Source: Laccaria trichodermophora (taxonomy: Eukaryota > Basidiomycota > Agaricomycetes > Agaricales > Hydnangiaceae). Taken from it: 64,000 nt of DNA. Position numbers and translations under genes: made by a program. Where the stretch lies: assembly GCA_018417955.1 (NCBI GenBank), contig JACTVC010000023.1:924762-988761 (forward strand), given 5' to 3'. Shown piece by piece: positions 54,101 to 64,000 of the stretch. Under the pieces are notes generated by a model that made no database searches, was not told the origin of the DNA, and saw only the letters and a program-made list of their open reading frames with translations. The first letter of the stretch is position 1. Each line of letters opens with the position of its first letter.

Positions 54101-55043
54101 GCAATGAGAGGAGTGTGAACGAGCTCACTGTTCGAAAATCCCCGATCTCCTTGGCCAACGATGCTCGATCCCACAACGCGTCGACATTTGTCGGGTCAAG
54201 ACTGTATGCTTTTCGATAACAGTACAACGCCTGTTGGTTATACCCATGTTCCCTCGACTGCCTCGCCAATCGATCCCACTCATCCGCATCGTGTCGAAGG
54301 TGAGCCGCCATGATCCTAAGCTGGAGCGCCTTCTGCCCTTGTTCCATATCTTCATAGCACTGTGCAAGGACAGACCAAGCACTCGCCGCGCGCGGTTCAA
54401 TGCGTATGACTTCTTGCATCATCCGAATCGCTTCAGGTAGGTTGCTGTCTACATACGCTTGATTCCCATCCCCAATAAGGGAGCGAACTTGTTGAGAGAG
54501 GACTGGCCCCGTCGTTCGGCCTTTCTGTGGGGATTTTAGCAAAAAAAACGAGCGTAGGCAAGCTCACTCGCCCGTTTGCGTTTCCGGCCAATACCTGAGG
54601 CTTCCCTGAGGTCATCGCGGAACTCGGCCTCTTTCTCCTCGATGCTGAAATCCCAATCCTTTGTCAATCCGCTGCCGCTCGCTCCGTTGTTTGAAGACGT
54701 GTCCCGGAGTCGTATGTTCTGTACTAGACGACTGCGATTGCACTGATCAGCAGAGTTATGAGCTAAAAAGAAGTACGCACTCGAAATCTCCTTCAATCTC
54801 CTTCTCGGCGTACGTTTCTTCGGGGTTCGGTGCATCGTCAGAGTTCTCTTCATCATCCTCGCCTTCGGTGTCCTCGTCTGAATTTGGTTCTGAGCCGTCG
54901 CTGTCTTCGTCGGTTGCGCCCTCAACGAAATCCTCATCGACGTCCATTTCGTCGTCTGTTTTCGACAACATCAGTCGTGCGTTGGTGGGGAATTGATTGT
55001 CAAATTGAAGGTCAGAAAGTGACACACGTGACCAATGTGCCAT
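51138..55043 (-). CDS. TFC4: TFIIIC subunit TFC4/Sfc4 (tau131-like TPR protein)
   Basis: A multi-exon minus-strand gene with exon 1 at 54781-55043 and exon 2 from about 54731 down. The N-terminus is acidic (MLSKTDDEMDVDEDF, then long Asp/Glu runs). Tetratricopeptide repeats follow: GNQAYVDSNLPEAIRMMQEV, WSVLAQCYEDMEQGQKAL, LYCYRKAYSLDPTNVDAL, then LLADLYNALGEHEKAAQTI and AEIADAYFEREMYAEAKPIY. A linker with basic RKKRAKA precedes the C-terminal TPR block, which includes YCFLLTRRGQYDVADEIL, YDYCPDDPMICLCLAIASI, AVKHYENVLELAE and, at the end, EAAYNLSLIFVFTGATHLAN with LYRRWLSI. This is the standard C-terminus of TFC4, which recruits TFIIIB to tRNA and 5S genes in the nucleus. More than ten introns are present; not every junction was fixed. 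No inactivating lesion was found. Confidence 0.82.
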
Positions 55044-55822
55044 TGAAGCTTCACGGGCAAACTAAGTACTCTTCCGTGTTACCTAGACGCTGCTCTGATT
55101 ATTCCCCACTGATCCCCCATAATCCTAGGTAAATCATCGAGATTTCAACAATCAAGCCCGCGTACAGCTTCAAGTTCCTTCTTCCTACATAAAGCAGTAC
55201 AGAGGAATATTTTTTCCATACTAGTTTAACATCAGCCATAGTACGATTCAGAACCAGAATTCGAAACGCTGGCAGATAGTTTTTTTCGCCCAAAACCCCC
55301 TTCATCGAGCACCTCAAACTGGCATCTGGATTTGCAATGCTTGTGGGCTCCTCACGTACTCCTCTCACTTTCCCTCACAATAATCATTTGAATCAGACTT
55401 TCGCCACAATGTAAATTCCTTCTGTGCGATTCTATGGCGTACAAACACGGGCAACAAAGAGTCCAGGGAGTAGTATTTCACCATAAGAATGTGAGAAGGG
55501 GCCGTCGAAGATAAATAGAAGGTCATGTTATCAAGTCCACGGAAATGCAAAAAGAACGGACCGTCAACGAAAGCCGTCTCGAAAAGAAAAAAAAAGGGGA
55601 GAACGGCAATGAAATCGGACAGTAACAGGAATGTGCAGGAAGGACTCCGAGGGAAATAAGGAATAGATAAGTGTGTTACGATACGGTTGGAAAATTCTAC
55701 ACGAGTGAGAGGATTAAGAGAGCGTCGGGTAGCTGACTGCCGAATTATGGATAGCATTCCAACAGCTGTGATGAATTTCAAGCGCCCGTAGCGACAACAG
55801 ACAAAAAAAAAGAAAACAAACC
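55044..55822. other. intergenic region, TFC4 promoter and 3' flank of the SH3 gene
   Basis: No gene is supported. The minus-strand frame at 55365-55781 is Phe/Ser-rich with no family resemblance and lies in the likely 3' UTR of the SH3 gene. Confidence 0.45.
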
Positions 55823-57799
55823 TTAGAGCCCAAAGGTGCTCTGGGTAGGTGAGGTATAACCACTGATTCGTTTCTTGACGAAAAAAGTGGGCAAATCAAC
55901 GCCGGGCTCTCTCAAGCAATCTATTGGAATCAAGCCCGTCTCAACCTCTTTGCCTTTCGAAGCCTCAACGCTTTTCACTTTCTCAACTTTTGCCCAACCG
56001 TCGTCGAACATTTGCAGAATACGAACTTGTTCGTTTGGCTCCACACCAACCTCGTCCTCCCGCGTCGGGACAAAGGGGCGACGAATCATCTCGATCTCGG
56101 AGAATTTGCCTGAGGAGGAGTGATTTGGGCGAACAAGAGGGGGATGTTGGTCTGCAAAAGGATCACTGCTGACGAGGCCATGTTTGTCAGAAAATGGGTC
56201 GAAGACTCCGGAAGCAGGTGAGGGGGGAGTCAATAGTGGGATAACCGGTGATGCAGGGGGGGAGGTTGGGTAATGGGAACCAGTCGAAGGACGCGGTGAA
56301 GAGGGAAAGAAGGCACTGCTCTGCGTGGGGCTTCTCATCGCCAACGAAGCACTACTCGACGGCCTTGACCCCGTGGCGGCTTCCGAAGGTGGCTTGGGAA
56401 ACGCAAAAGATTCCGAATTCAAAAAGGGACGAGAGCTTGACAGGGGCGTCTCGATATTCAAACTATCCCGGTGATGCACGACGAGAAATTGCGTATCGGT
56501 TGAGACATGCGATTCGGCGCTCCCATTCGAAAAGCGCCTCTGATCAGAGGGGACATCGTTGAAGTGTGAGCTTTGGAGTACGAGAACGGGCGCGTTCGGA
56601 TTGTGGCGGATCTGCGCCATCGGTGGAACAGGAGGCATGACGTCGGAGAGATTGAGGTGTGAGCTAGGGATGTTAGCGTGGTCAACCGTAGTTGCGAAAC
56701 TGCTTCGAGCCGAGTTACCCCCAGCAAACTCGACACTGCTATCATCGTCATAGTTTTGCGAGGTACGTCTCCTGGCGAACCACCACCGGTTTCTGCGCTC
56801 GTGACGACGCTCAATCCATTTTTTTCTGAGAAGAATGACGGTAATGCCAAGGCCGAACAAGAAGAGGATGCCTGCAATGGCGGCGACGCCGCCTGCAGAT
56901 AAATGCCCTGATTTTGCAGCACCGTCTGTCGGGGAAACCGAGGAAGAACTGGGATTTGCGGATGCTATTGGGGTAATGATGGTAGTGGCAATGGCGTGTC
57001 CGTGACTGTCAGTGATCGTGCTTGTTACGGCAGAAATGCTCTTGCGTTCAGAGGCGCCGCCAGGAAGATTGGCCGCGTTGGCTGATCCACCAGCGGAGGA
57101 TGACACAGATGAGGAAGACGGGGAAGTGCCATCACTGCTGCCCGTTCCAGATCCCGCAGTGCCTGGAGTACCGTCGGAAGTGCTCCCTGAACCAGTTGAG
57201 GTTGAACTTGCGCCCAAGCTCGGAGTCCCGCCGTTCGAAGTACCTGCCGTGCCCGGAGAAGAGCCTCCAGCAGGAGAAGAGGTGCCACCTGGAGTAGAGC
57301 CACCAGCAGAACCACCAGAAGGATCAGAACTGCCACCTGGCGTAGATACACCTACAGCAGGAGAACCATTAACTGGGGTTGAACCTCCAGTACTTCCGCC
57401 ACTGGTTGTTCCTCCAGTGGTTGTTCCCCCACTACTTCCGCTACTGGTACCTCCGCCACTGGTCGTTCCCCCACTACTTCCACCGCTGGTCGATCCTCCA
57501 GTACTTCCGCCACTGGTCGTTCCGCCAGACGAGGTCGAACCACTAGAGGATGTGGAGCCACCTGTGGTAGTAGTCCCGCCGCTCGTAGGCGGGGTTTGTG
57601 CTGGGGTGGTCACAGGACTCGGAGCAGGGTGTGAACCTCCATTCCCGTTCCCATTCCCGTTGTTGCCGTTGCCGTTGCCAGTAATGCCAGAGAGGAGGGG
57701 AGATATTATAGGGATGGAAGGCAGAGGAATAGGTGGTATTCGTACTTCGAGAGTTCGGTCACCAAGGAGGCGTCGAGCGCGTGTGTGTCGGACGCGCAT
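55823..57799 (-). CDS. single-pass membrane protein with cytoplasmic SH3 domain
   Basis: A single open frame of 658 residues. Residues ~40-300 are an extreme Gly/Ser/Thr/Pro-rich region (NGNGNNGNGNGNGG, then many SGGTTSGGSTGG-type repeats), probably an O-glycosylated outer stalk. A transmembrane helix (~301-323, VAAIAGILFLFGLGITVILL) is followed by a basic stop-transfer KKWIERRHERRNR. The cytoplasmic part is Ser/Pro-rich and ends with an SH3 domain (~570-632: RPFVPTREDEVGVEPNEQVR, ILQMFDDGWAKVEK, TGLIPIDCL). This layout matches fungal Fus1-like or osmosensor-like SH3 proteins that link the cell surface to actin or MAPK modules. A typical signal peptide is not evident at the N-terminus, so type III topology or an upstream exon is possible. 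Confidence 0.7.
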   Translation of the reverse strand: MRVRHTRARRLLGDRTLEVRIPPIPLPSIPIISPLLSGITGNGNGNNGNGNGNGGSHPAPSPVTTPAQTPPTSGGTTTTGGSTSSSGSTSSGGTTSGGSTGGSTSGGSSGGTTSGGGTSSGSSGGTTTGGTTSGGSTGGSTPVNGSPAVGVSTPGGSSDPSGGSAGGSTPGGTSSPAGGSSPGTAGTSNGGTPSLGASSTSTGSGSTSDGTPGTAGSGTGSSDGTSPSSSSVSSSAGGSANAANLPGGASERKSISAVTSTITDSHGHAIATTIITPIASANPSSSSVSPTDGAAKSGHLSAGGVAAIAGILFLFGLGITVILLRKKWIERRHERRNRWWFARRRTSQNYDDDSSVEFAGGNSARSSFATTVDHANIPSSHLNLSDVMPPVPPMAQIRHNPNAPVLVLQSSHFNDVPSDQRRFSNGSAESHVSTDTQFLVVHHRDSLNIETPLSSSRPFLNSESFAFPKPPSEAATGSRPSSSASLAMRSPTQSSAFFPSSPRPSTGSHYPTSPPASPVIPLLTPPSPASGVFDPFSDKHGLVSSDPFADQHPPLVRPNHSSSGKFSEIEMIRRPFVPTREDEVGVEPNEQVRILQMFDDGWAKVEKVKSVEASKGKEVETGLIPIDCLREPGVDLPTFFVKKRISGYTSPTQSTFGL

Positions 57800-60111
57800 A
57801 GGGGTTTGATAGAACCGAAGAGGTAAAGAGCGTGGGGTGTCGTATAACGACGTTAGAGAATCAAATCGGTTGAACTAGAATGGGAAGCAGAATTTGGTCT
57901 CTGCTAAGGCATTCGCGTGGAGGGGAGAAGAAAAAATCTTGTGAAGAAAGATTGCGCCCATAATGTTTGGTCACAACCAGTCGAGAACCCAGATTCAGGG
58001 GTAATAGAGGGTCGTCATCTTCTGGGAACAAATGCGCGATGAGATTTAGTTATACCGAAAATGAAATCTCCTATATCAATGTGCCAGGTCGAGTCCCACT
58101 CCACAAATTCTGATGCCAACATGCTATGAGCGTATCACACAAAAGCAATTTCTGGCAAACAACCTGAAAAAAAGTACGTTGAGTGCACGTTTGAACATGG
58201 AGCCCCCGAGTGTAAAATTGAGGCTACCGTGAACAGCCTCGTATTTTCAGGAGTCGATCAGACCACTACCGCACGCCGCAAATCGTCAGACCGAGGTAAC
58301 TTGTGGGTCCTGAGGACTCAGGAGGCCCCAGTGGTTTGTCCAGGATCTCGCCGACGTTATAAAACTACAGTTAAGCATTGATGGCACACTGGCAAGCAGC
58401 ACATGCCACAAAGAGTTCAATGAAAACCAAGTTCAACTGAAGTAAGGTTGGAGAATGTTGGTAGAATGTTGAAAGTTACCGAGTCCTGACTAGTTGACTC
58501 CTGAAGGAAGCCTGAGTTTGAACCTGAGGCCCAGAAAAGACTGATAGAAGCTGAGTTTGAACCTTTTTGACCTGATTGTGCAGTGGCTGACGCGTGGCAC
58601 TGGCAGTGCCGTCGTTGGCATGCAAACGAACATCAACCGCCGATCGAAAGAAAAATCTGTGGTCATAAACTGAGAAACAGGCTGAGTCTCAGCCAGTGGA
58701 AGACACATGAGCACAAGGTCACAGATCTGCGTTGCGGAAGTTGCTACAATAGCTATTGGGCCTCTTGGACTAACTAAAGAGGTCTTTCAATGGTGTGTCG
58801 TTGGTGTGTCTTGGGTGTGTCGCTTTTGTCATTTGGGGCTAGTTTTGATCGTCAGATCCAGATTGTATTCTTCAAAATCCTCGCGAACGAGACGATTTTT
58901 CCCCAACTTATCTATATTACGGTCCTGGATGCAGGGAGACAATAATTTGACAGTCCAATTCAATGCTCGTGACGATACACACCTTATCATTATCTATCCA
59001 TCAACACAAGCGAACGTGCGAGCTGTCCTGATTAGCCGAATAATTGTGCGTGGCATGACCTTAACACACTGTGAAGGCCAAGGTCGCGTGCAGTTATGTT
59101 CTGTTGCAAGATTCGCCACGCATGAGTCTCATAATTTATGTATAATGAAAAAATTTCTTCAATACGTATGTCCGAATCAATAATGAACAAAAACCGGTCA
59201 AATATCACAACAGTTTGGCCATATAGATTATATATTTTCTGGCTGAGCGGAATGGTTTGGTAAATATATTCCGAAAGTCGAGTAAGGGGGAGTGGTCTTT
59301 GAGACAGAGACGCTACACTTTCGACGTGAACGAGTATCTCCCCACCCGATGAAGATATGATTCAAAGTCAAGGAAACTATTCAACACATGTACGCCTGGC
59401 TTGCGGACCTCTCGCAGCTCTACAAGGATACAGATATGGGAATAGGAAGGTATGAGTCTCTTGGAGGGTACACAGTGGGAGTCCGACGAGGTTGTTCGGA
59501 GTCTTATAAAGAAAATGTGAAGGCCCAATCAACGACAATTTTAGCTATGACCATGGCTTTTACCTTGCTAAGCGACAGCTTTGTGAGGTTGAAGGCAGTG
59601 TCTCGAGCGAGTCCCCTGTAAGTGGTAAATCAAAAAGAGCGGATTCTTCATCAAGAATCGCATCGAGATCAAAGAAAAGTCCTAAAAAGCAACACCATGA
59701 ATCTAGACATTGTCTGAATCAGATTATGTTTGGCCACCACCAGATGCTAGTTTACGCGGATGGTGTGTGTGAAGTTGGTATTTAGGTTGGTAAATGTTAC
59801 ATTTACCGAAAGGTCTTGCAATTCCGACACACCAAGCTGAGTGAATATCTGTGAGTATCTGTACTTACGTTTCGTGGATTTCGTCGTACTGAGCCTTAAA
59901 GTGCGTCGTCAGATTATGTCAGGCGGCTCCCGTGACGCAAAGCTCAAAATGACCGTGGGAATAAAGTACTGTCGCCATTGCCCACAACGGCGGGCACGCG
60001 TTCTTCAGCCATCACGACATCTTCAATTGATATCCGACGCCTACTCTTATAATTTATTTCTCTTCTTCCCGAGCGGGGAGTCCATTGCTAGTGCTGCCCG
60101 CTCAAGTTGAG
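57800..60111. other. long intergenic region
   Basis: No feature I can support in 2.3 kb. Plus-strand frames at 58707-59183 and 59388-59621 lack family resemblance. A few AAACTCAGG/AACCTGAGG-type short inverted motifs occur near 58500-58560. Confidence 0.45.
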
Positions 60112-62734
60112 ATGTTCTCGCCAACATACCCCAGGTCGCGGCGGCGACTCGTGGGACAGAGGCTGCTCTATGGGATATCGATATTTGCCAGTCTGGGCGT
60201 GTTTCTGGTGAATCGTTACGCTCATGTTCTTCTGATTCTACTCATACTGGAGTAAAGTTCGGATATGACCAAGGGTTAGTCCTGGTTCTTGCTTCGAGCC
60301 ACTTTTGTCGCTCATTGGCTGCCAGAGTCATGTCAGGCATTATTACTGGGCCCCATTTCATCAATTTTTTTGACCGGCCAAGTGCACTCCAAGTTGGGAC
60401 GATTGTTGCAGTTCTTGAGATAGGGGCGTTTGGTGTGTTAAAGCATACGACCTATATTTCTCAAAACTTAACGCTGCTCCAGTGACATCCTTAGCGGCAG
60501 GTAGGGTGGGGGATAGTATTGGCCGAAGAGGAACCCTTTTTATGGGGGCCGTCATCTTCACGGTGGGCGGTGCTATCCAGACGTTCACGGTTGGATTTTG
60601 GACGATGGTGGTTGGCCGAGTAGTGAGCGGTTTTGGAGTGGGTTTACTTTCGTGAGTTTGTATCCTTTTCGGACAAGGTATCTGCTGAACCACGTAGAAC
60701 TATCGTTCCTATATACCAAAGCGAGATATCACCGCCTGATCACGTAAGTCGTCACTAAGCTCCACATATCCTCTCTAACGATTTATAGAGAGGAGCCCTG
60801 GCGTCCGCCGAATTTACCTGCAACATTGTTGGTTACGCCTTTTCTGTGGTTCGTACGTTCACTCGCTCTTTGGACTCTTGCCCAAATTTCCTTTCAAGTG
60901 GACAGACTACTTTTGTTCGTTTATCGGTTCTAACCTAGCCTGGCGAATCCCCCTATCCCTCCAATCCGTTATCGGTGCGATTCTTGCTGCAGGGTCGTTA
61001 CTACTCCCGGAAAGTCCAAGGTGCTGTATCAATTCTGGAGCCACATTTTGTATATTTCGCACTTATCTGCTACATCTAGATGGCTTCTCGATAACGACAA
61101 AGACGATGAAGGTATGCAGGTCCTTTTAGATTTGCAGGGAGATTCGAGAAATTCGATCGCTTTGGAGGAATTTAAAGAGATCAAGGCCAAGGTCGTCGCC
61201 GAGGTAACATCAGGCATTCGAGTCCCGTGGTTGACCCGCTGATTTCTATACTCAGCGGGAATCTGGTGAAGGCCGGTCATACACTGTGATGTGGAGAAAG
61301 TACAAGCGACGCGTATTGTTGGCAATGTCTTCGCAGGCCTTTGCCCAACTTGCACGTGACTCCTATCAGTGTTTTTTCGGTTTACTGAAACGCCCGCACA
61401 CAGAATGGAATCAATGGTATGTTCCTCACTAGTCAACTCGAGGAGGAGCTCGATGTCCCCTCCTAGTGATCTCATATTATGCTCGTGAGTCAGCAGTAAA
61501 AGCGTACATCTTGGATACCCTTTAACACATCATTTATAGCTCGTGTATTTGAAGGCGCGGTTTTAAGCTTGATATGATAGATACCGTTTTTCTAACTATT
61601 TTCAGAGGCTGGCTGGCTAGGCCGCCAAGCGATCTTAATGACGGGGATCAATTCAATTCTATACATTTTAAGCACGCTTCCGCCGTTGGTATTATTTCCA
61701 TCTCCATGGTCCATCCATAATCTGTATCCTAGGTGGTATCTAGTTGACCGATGGGGGCGTCGGCCCATTCTCCTTTCAGGCGCTACTGTCGTATGGCCTC
61801 CGTAGTCATTCTGAACTCCTTCTAACCCGACTTTCTGCTAGATGGGCCTTGCGCTGTGCGCAACGGGTTACTGGATGTATCTGGATGCCTCATGGACACC
61901 GACAGCCGTCGTCTGTAGCGTTATTATCTTCAACGCAGCTTTCGGGTATAGGTACGACCCTGCCTCCCTGATTGTTCAGCTGCTCTCTTACTTCAGAAAT
62001 TTCTAGTTGGGGTCCATTACCGTGGTTATATCCCCCTGAGGTTCGTCATATTTCAACCTACTCACGTTAGCTGAATGTTCCCAGATCATGCCCTTGACAT
62101 TCCGAGCCAAGGGAGTGTCTTTGTCAACGGCTACGAACTGGGCATTCAATTGGATGGTCGGCCAGACGACTCCGTACCTCCAAGAGGTGATTCAATGGCG
62201 ACTTTACGTTATGCATGGTTTCTTCTGCGCGTGCAGCTTTGTACTTGGTGGGTTACTTCGTTCTTGCCGCACCACAAGCTGATATTCAGACACGTTGGAC
62301 TTACCGCAGTATATTTTCGTAAGTGCCTTATTTTGATCCAATCGTCTGACGCGCATATTGCCTTTAGTATACCCGGAGACGAAAGGCGTACCACTTGAAG
62401 AGATGGACGCTGTTTTTGGAGAAGGTCCGAAGTCTCGTCTTTCAACTCGTTCAGCGTATTCATTACCTATGTAGGTCTCAAAGATCATATCCCACTAAGC
62501 ACATATGACGATCATGACTCCGCCTCTGGATCAATGCGCGACTTCTACCCACCGAAACCTCGATATGGACGTGACACTTCGGAAGGTTGGCGGTGGGTCC
62601 GACAAATATTCGGAAGAAATAGAGCAGAGAGGGAGGCAGAGTTATACGAGCCTCTTGCAGCAGGGGGTGCTGAGCATCATGGTGAAGCGGAGCTTTCCAG
62701 TGTGCTGGAGCACAATCGCAGGAGGGAGTTATAA
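60112..62734 (+). CDS. MFS sugar (hexose) transporter, at least 18 introns
   Basis: In the raw frames it looks shattered, but removing introns of 43-63 nt gives one continuous permease of roughly 550 residues. It starts MFSPTYPRSRRRLVGQ and reads IFASLGVFL|FGYDQG|VMSGIITGPHF. Sugar-porter signatures are all present: GRVGDSIGRRGTLF, GRVVSGFGVGLLS, PIYQSEISPPDH|RGAL, LLPESPR|WLLDN, LNGIN|VISYYAP, LVDRWGRRPILLSG, WGPLPWLYPPE and LYPETKGVPLEEMDAVFGE, over 12 helices. Two introns use GC donors (61352-61403 and 61555-61605). The frame stops at about 62475 after SAYSLPM. A final exon to 62734 (DFYPPKPRYGRDTSEGWRWV ...) would need a 29-nt intron, so the C-terminus is uncertain. Substrate specificity is not readable. 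Confidence 0.82.
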
Positions 62735-63454
62735 ACGCACGTATTTTATTTGTATGTACTCTTTTTTGGCTGTGACTACAATTTTTCGCTTTTTTTTTTT
62801 TTCATTTTTCAGGGCCGTCTTGTTGGACCATTCAATATTCAATGCCAAGAATCTGTATGCACGGATTTCGTTGATGTCAGCGATGAACTTCCCGGCATTT
62901 ATGAAAGATGGTACCACCCCGAGGGTGGTACAAATTCCACTTGACAAGCTTCCGCGTCTGCTGCCAGCTTCAGAGTGTGATGAGTTTCTTTTCCTCCATG
63001 TACCTCCGAAAATAAAACCGCCAATTTGGCCGCTTCCAGGGTCGGCAGAAAGCCTTCTCGACCTCTCGGTCTCGATTTAGACCGCCAAGAAAAGACCCCG
63101 CTACTAATGTGCGAGTATTTATCCAAGTTTCCGTCAGTCCCTGCGTGGTGCGTTAGCCTTTCGTTAAGAAACTCTGTCAACTGCATGGCCAACGATAAGA
63201 AGCGATTTCATAGCGGTGGCCTTGCGTAGCTCATGGGGGGGGATTTTCAACGGCATTAGAATTGGAGACTTGTGCGAGGACGATTTCCGACTTGGGCGCC
63301 AAGTGCAGGGACTTCCCCTTTTTGTCAGGCGACCGCTTCGGCAGGAAGCGAATTGGAGGGCCACAACCCTGACAAATTTTCTTCCATCAACGCCGTGTGT
63401 TATTTAAAACCAAAGGGAAGTCAGGCAGCGGTCCGCCAGATCGTTGCAATAATC
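62735..63454. other. intergenic region
   Basis: No gene is supported. It contains a T11-type run near 62795 and the hydrophobin promoter side. Confidence 0.4.
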
Positions 63455-63461
63455 TATAAAA
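63455..63461 (+). promoter_or_regulatory. TATA box of the hydrophobin gene
   Basis: TATAAAA lies 118 bp upstream of the ATG at 63573, typical spacing for strongly expressed fungal genes. Confidence 0.55.
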
Positions 63462-63572
63462 GCAAGAGCGACACGACATTGGTTCTTCAGTCGAATGCAC
63501 CGTCACTTACCATCTTCCATAGCACACACACTCTTTTAATCACCCACCCGAAACCCCGTCGCTCATTCAGAC

Positions 63573-64000
63573 ATGTTCTCTCAAGTCCTCTTCGTCGCCA
63601 CTGCCCTCGTTGCCTTTGTCGCTGCCTCCCCCGTCCCCGGGATCGAAAATTCTTGCAACACTGGCTCTATGCAATGTTGTTAGTTCGAACTCCCTATCTC
63701 TCCACCGCGAGGCATGGGTCTGATTTCTTTTCTTAAAAACAATTCTTTTGTAGGCAACCAAACCTTTGCGTCTGACTCGGACCAGGCCAACGTCTTAGCT
63801 TCCCTTTTGAACATCAACCTCAGCCAGTTCACCGGTCAAGTTGGTACTAGTTGTACTCCCATCAGCGCCCTCGCTATCGGCCAAGGTGGCAGCTGGTAAG
63901 TTGTCCTGTCTATTTTCCCTGATACATTCTCATGACGGTGATTCTACCAACCAGCGCTCAGCAACCCGTTTGCTGCGACGGGAACACTTTCCGTACGTTT
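63573..64000 (+). CDS. class I hydrophobin, 3' end outside the window
   Basis: Exon 1 63573-63678, intron 63679-63753, exon 2 63754-63895, intron 63896-63954, exon 3 63955-63992, then a GTACGT donor at the window edge. A signal peptide (MFSQVLFVATALVAFVAA) precedes the mature part. Cysteines follow the class I pattern: CNTGSMQCC, a spacer of about 39 residues, TSC, a spacer of about 16, then CAQQPVCC. The eighth cysteine would be in the missing exon. Hydrophobins self-assemble at air-water interfaces and coat hyphae and fruiting bodies. Nothing suggests a defect. Confidence 0.88.

Noticed and set aside
57012..57809. 265-codon plus-strand ORF opposite the SH3 gene
   Set aside because: Pro/Val/Glu-rich antisense shadow of the Gly/Ser/Thr repeats; the minus strand has the helix and SH3 domain.
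58707..59183. 158-codon plus-strand ORF
   Set aside because: No family resemblance, unusual composition and no splice or promoter context.
60112..62734. Sugar transporter as a pseudogene
   Set aside because: The apparent stops and frame changes all disappear when 43-63-nt introns with AG acceptors are removed, giving the full set of sugar-porter motifs in order.

Overview
The window is nuclear DNA of a mushroom-forming basidiomycete (Agaricomycetes). The reasons are many GT-AG introns of about 45-60 nt with CTNAY branch sites, a class I hydrophobin, a FunK1-type fungal kinase, an NRPS-like adenylate-forming relic, a fungal NHA1-type antiporter and Myb/SANT and RecQ-helicase fragments of the kind common in these genomes. 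All gene models below were spliced by eye.

Layout. 1-9.3 kb is gene-poor and decayed: two copies of a palindromic element, a Thr-rich relic, a possible lectin relic and an MFS transporter pseudogene. 9.4-20.3 kb holds a nonsense-mutated small secreted cysteine-rich protein (SSP) gene, two paralogous F-box genes, a 1.0-kb hAT-like non-autonomous element with a 7-bp target duplication, a ~150-bp tandem repeat, a small C2H2 zinc-finger gene and a collapsed NRPS-like (A-T-R) gene. 20.75-24.1 kb is an intact nine-exon Na+/H+ antiporter. 25.6-50.0 kb is a segmental-duplication array. 51.1-64 kb is conventional: TFIIIC subunit TFC4, a single-pass SH3 protein, a sugar transporter with at least 18 introns and the start of a hydrophobin.

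The array is the most interesting part. Its unit carries, in order, a tRNA-Glu gene, a seven-exon minus-strand gene for an unrecognised multi-pass membrane protein, a head-to-head plus-strand gene for a ~71-residue secreted peptide with seven cysteines, a decayed minus-strand gene, and the start of a further ORF. Unit A (25.57-34.27 kb) and unit B (34.27-39.65 kb) are directly adjacent. Unit C (43.6-50.0 kb) is separated from them by a FunK1 kinase gene and carries a Myb/SANT gene wedged between two partial copies of the membrane-protein gene. Unit A also carries a 2.2-kb insertion between the two divergent genes; units B and C give the empty site. The repeated SSP/membrane-protein pairing, with about 485-495 bp between start codons, suggests a shared promoter and selection for keeping the pair together. 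What the pair does cannot be read from sequence.

Several genes show single-base disruptions at homopolymers (T7 in the kinase, T7 in the MFS relic, C5 in the NRPS-like relic). These may be real decay or assembly errors, so the kinase in particular should be checked against reads.
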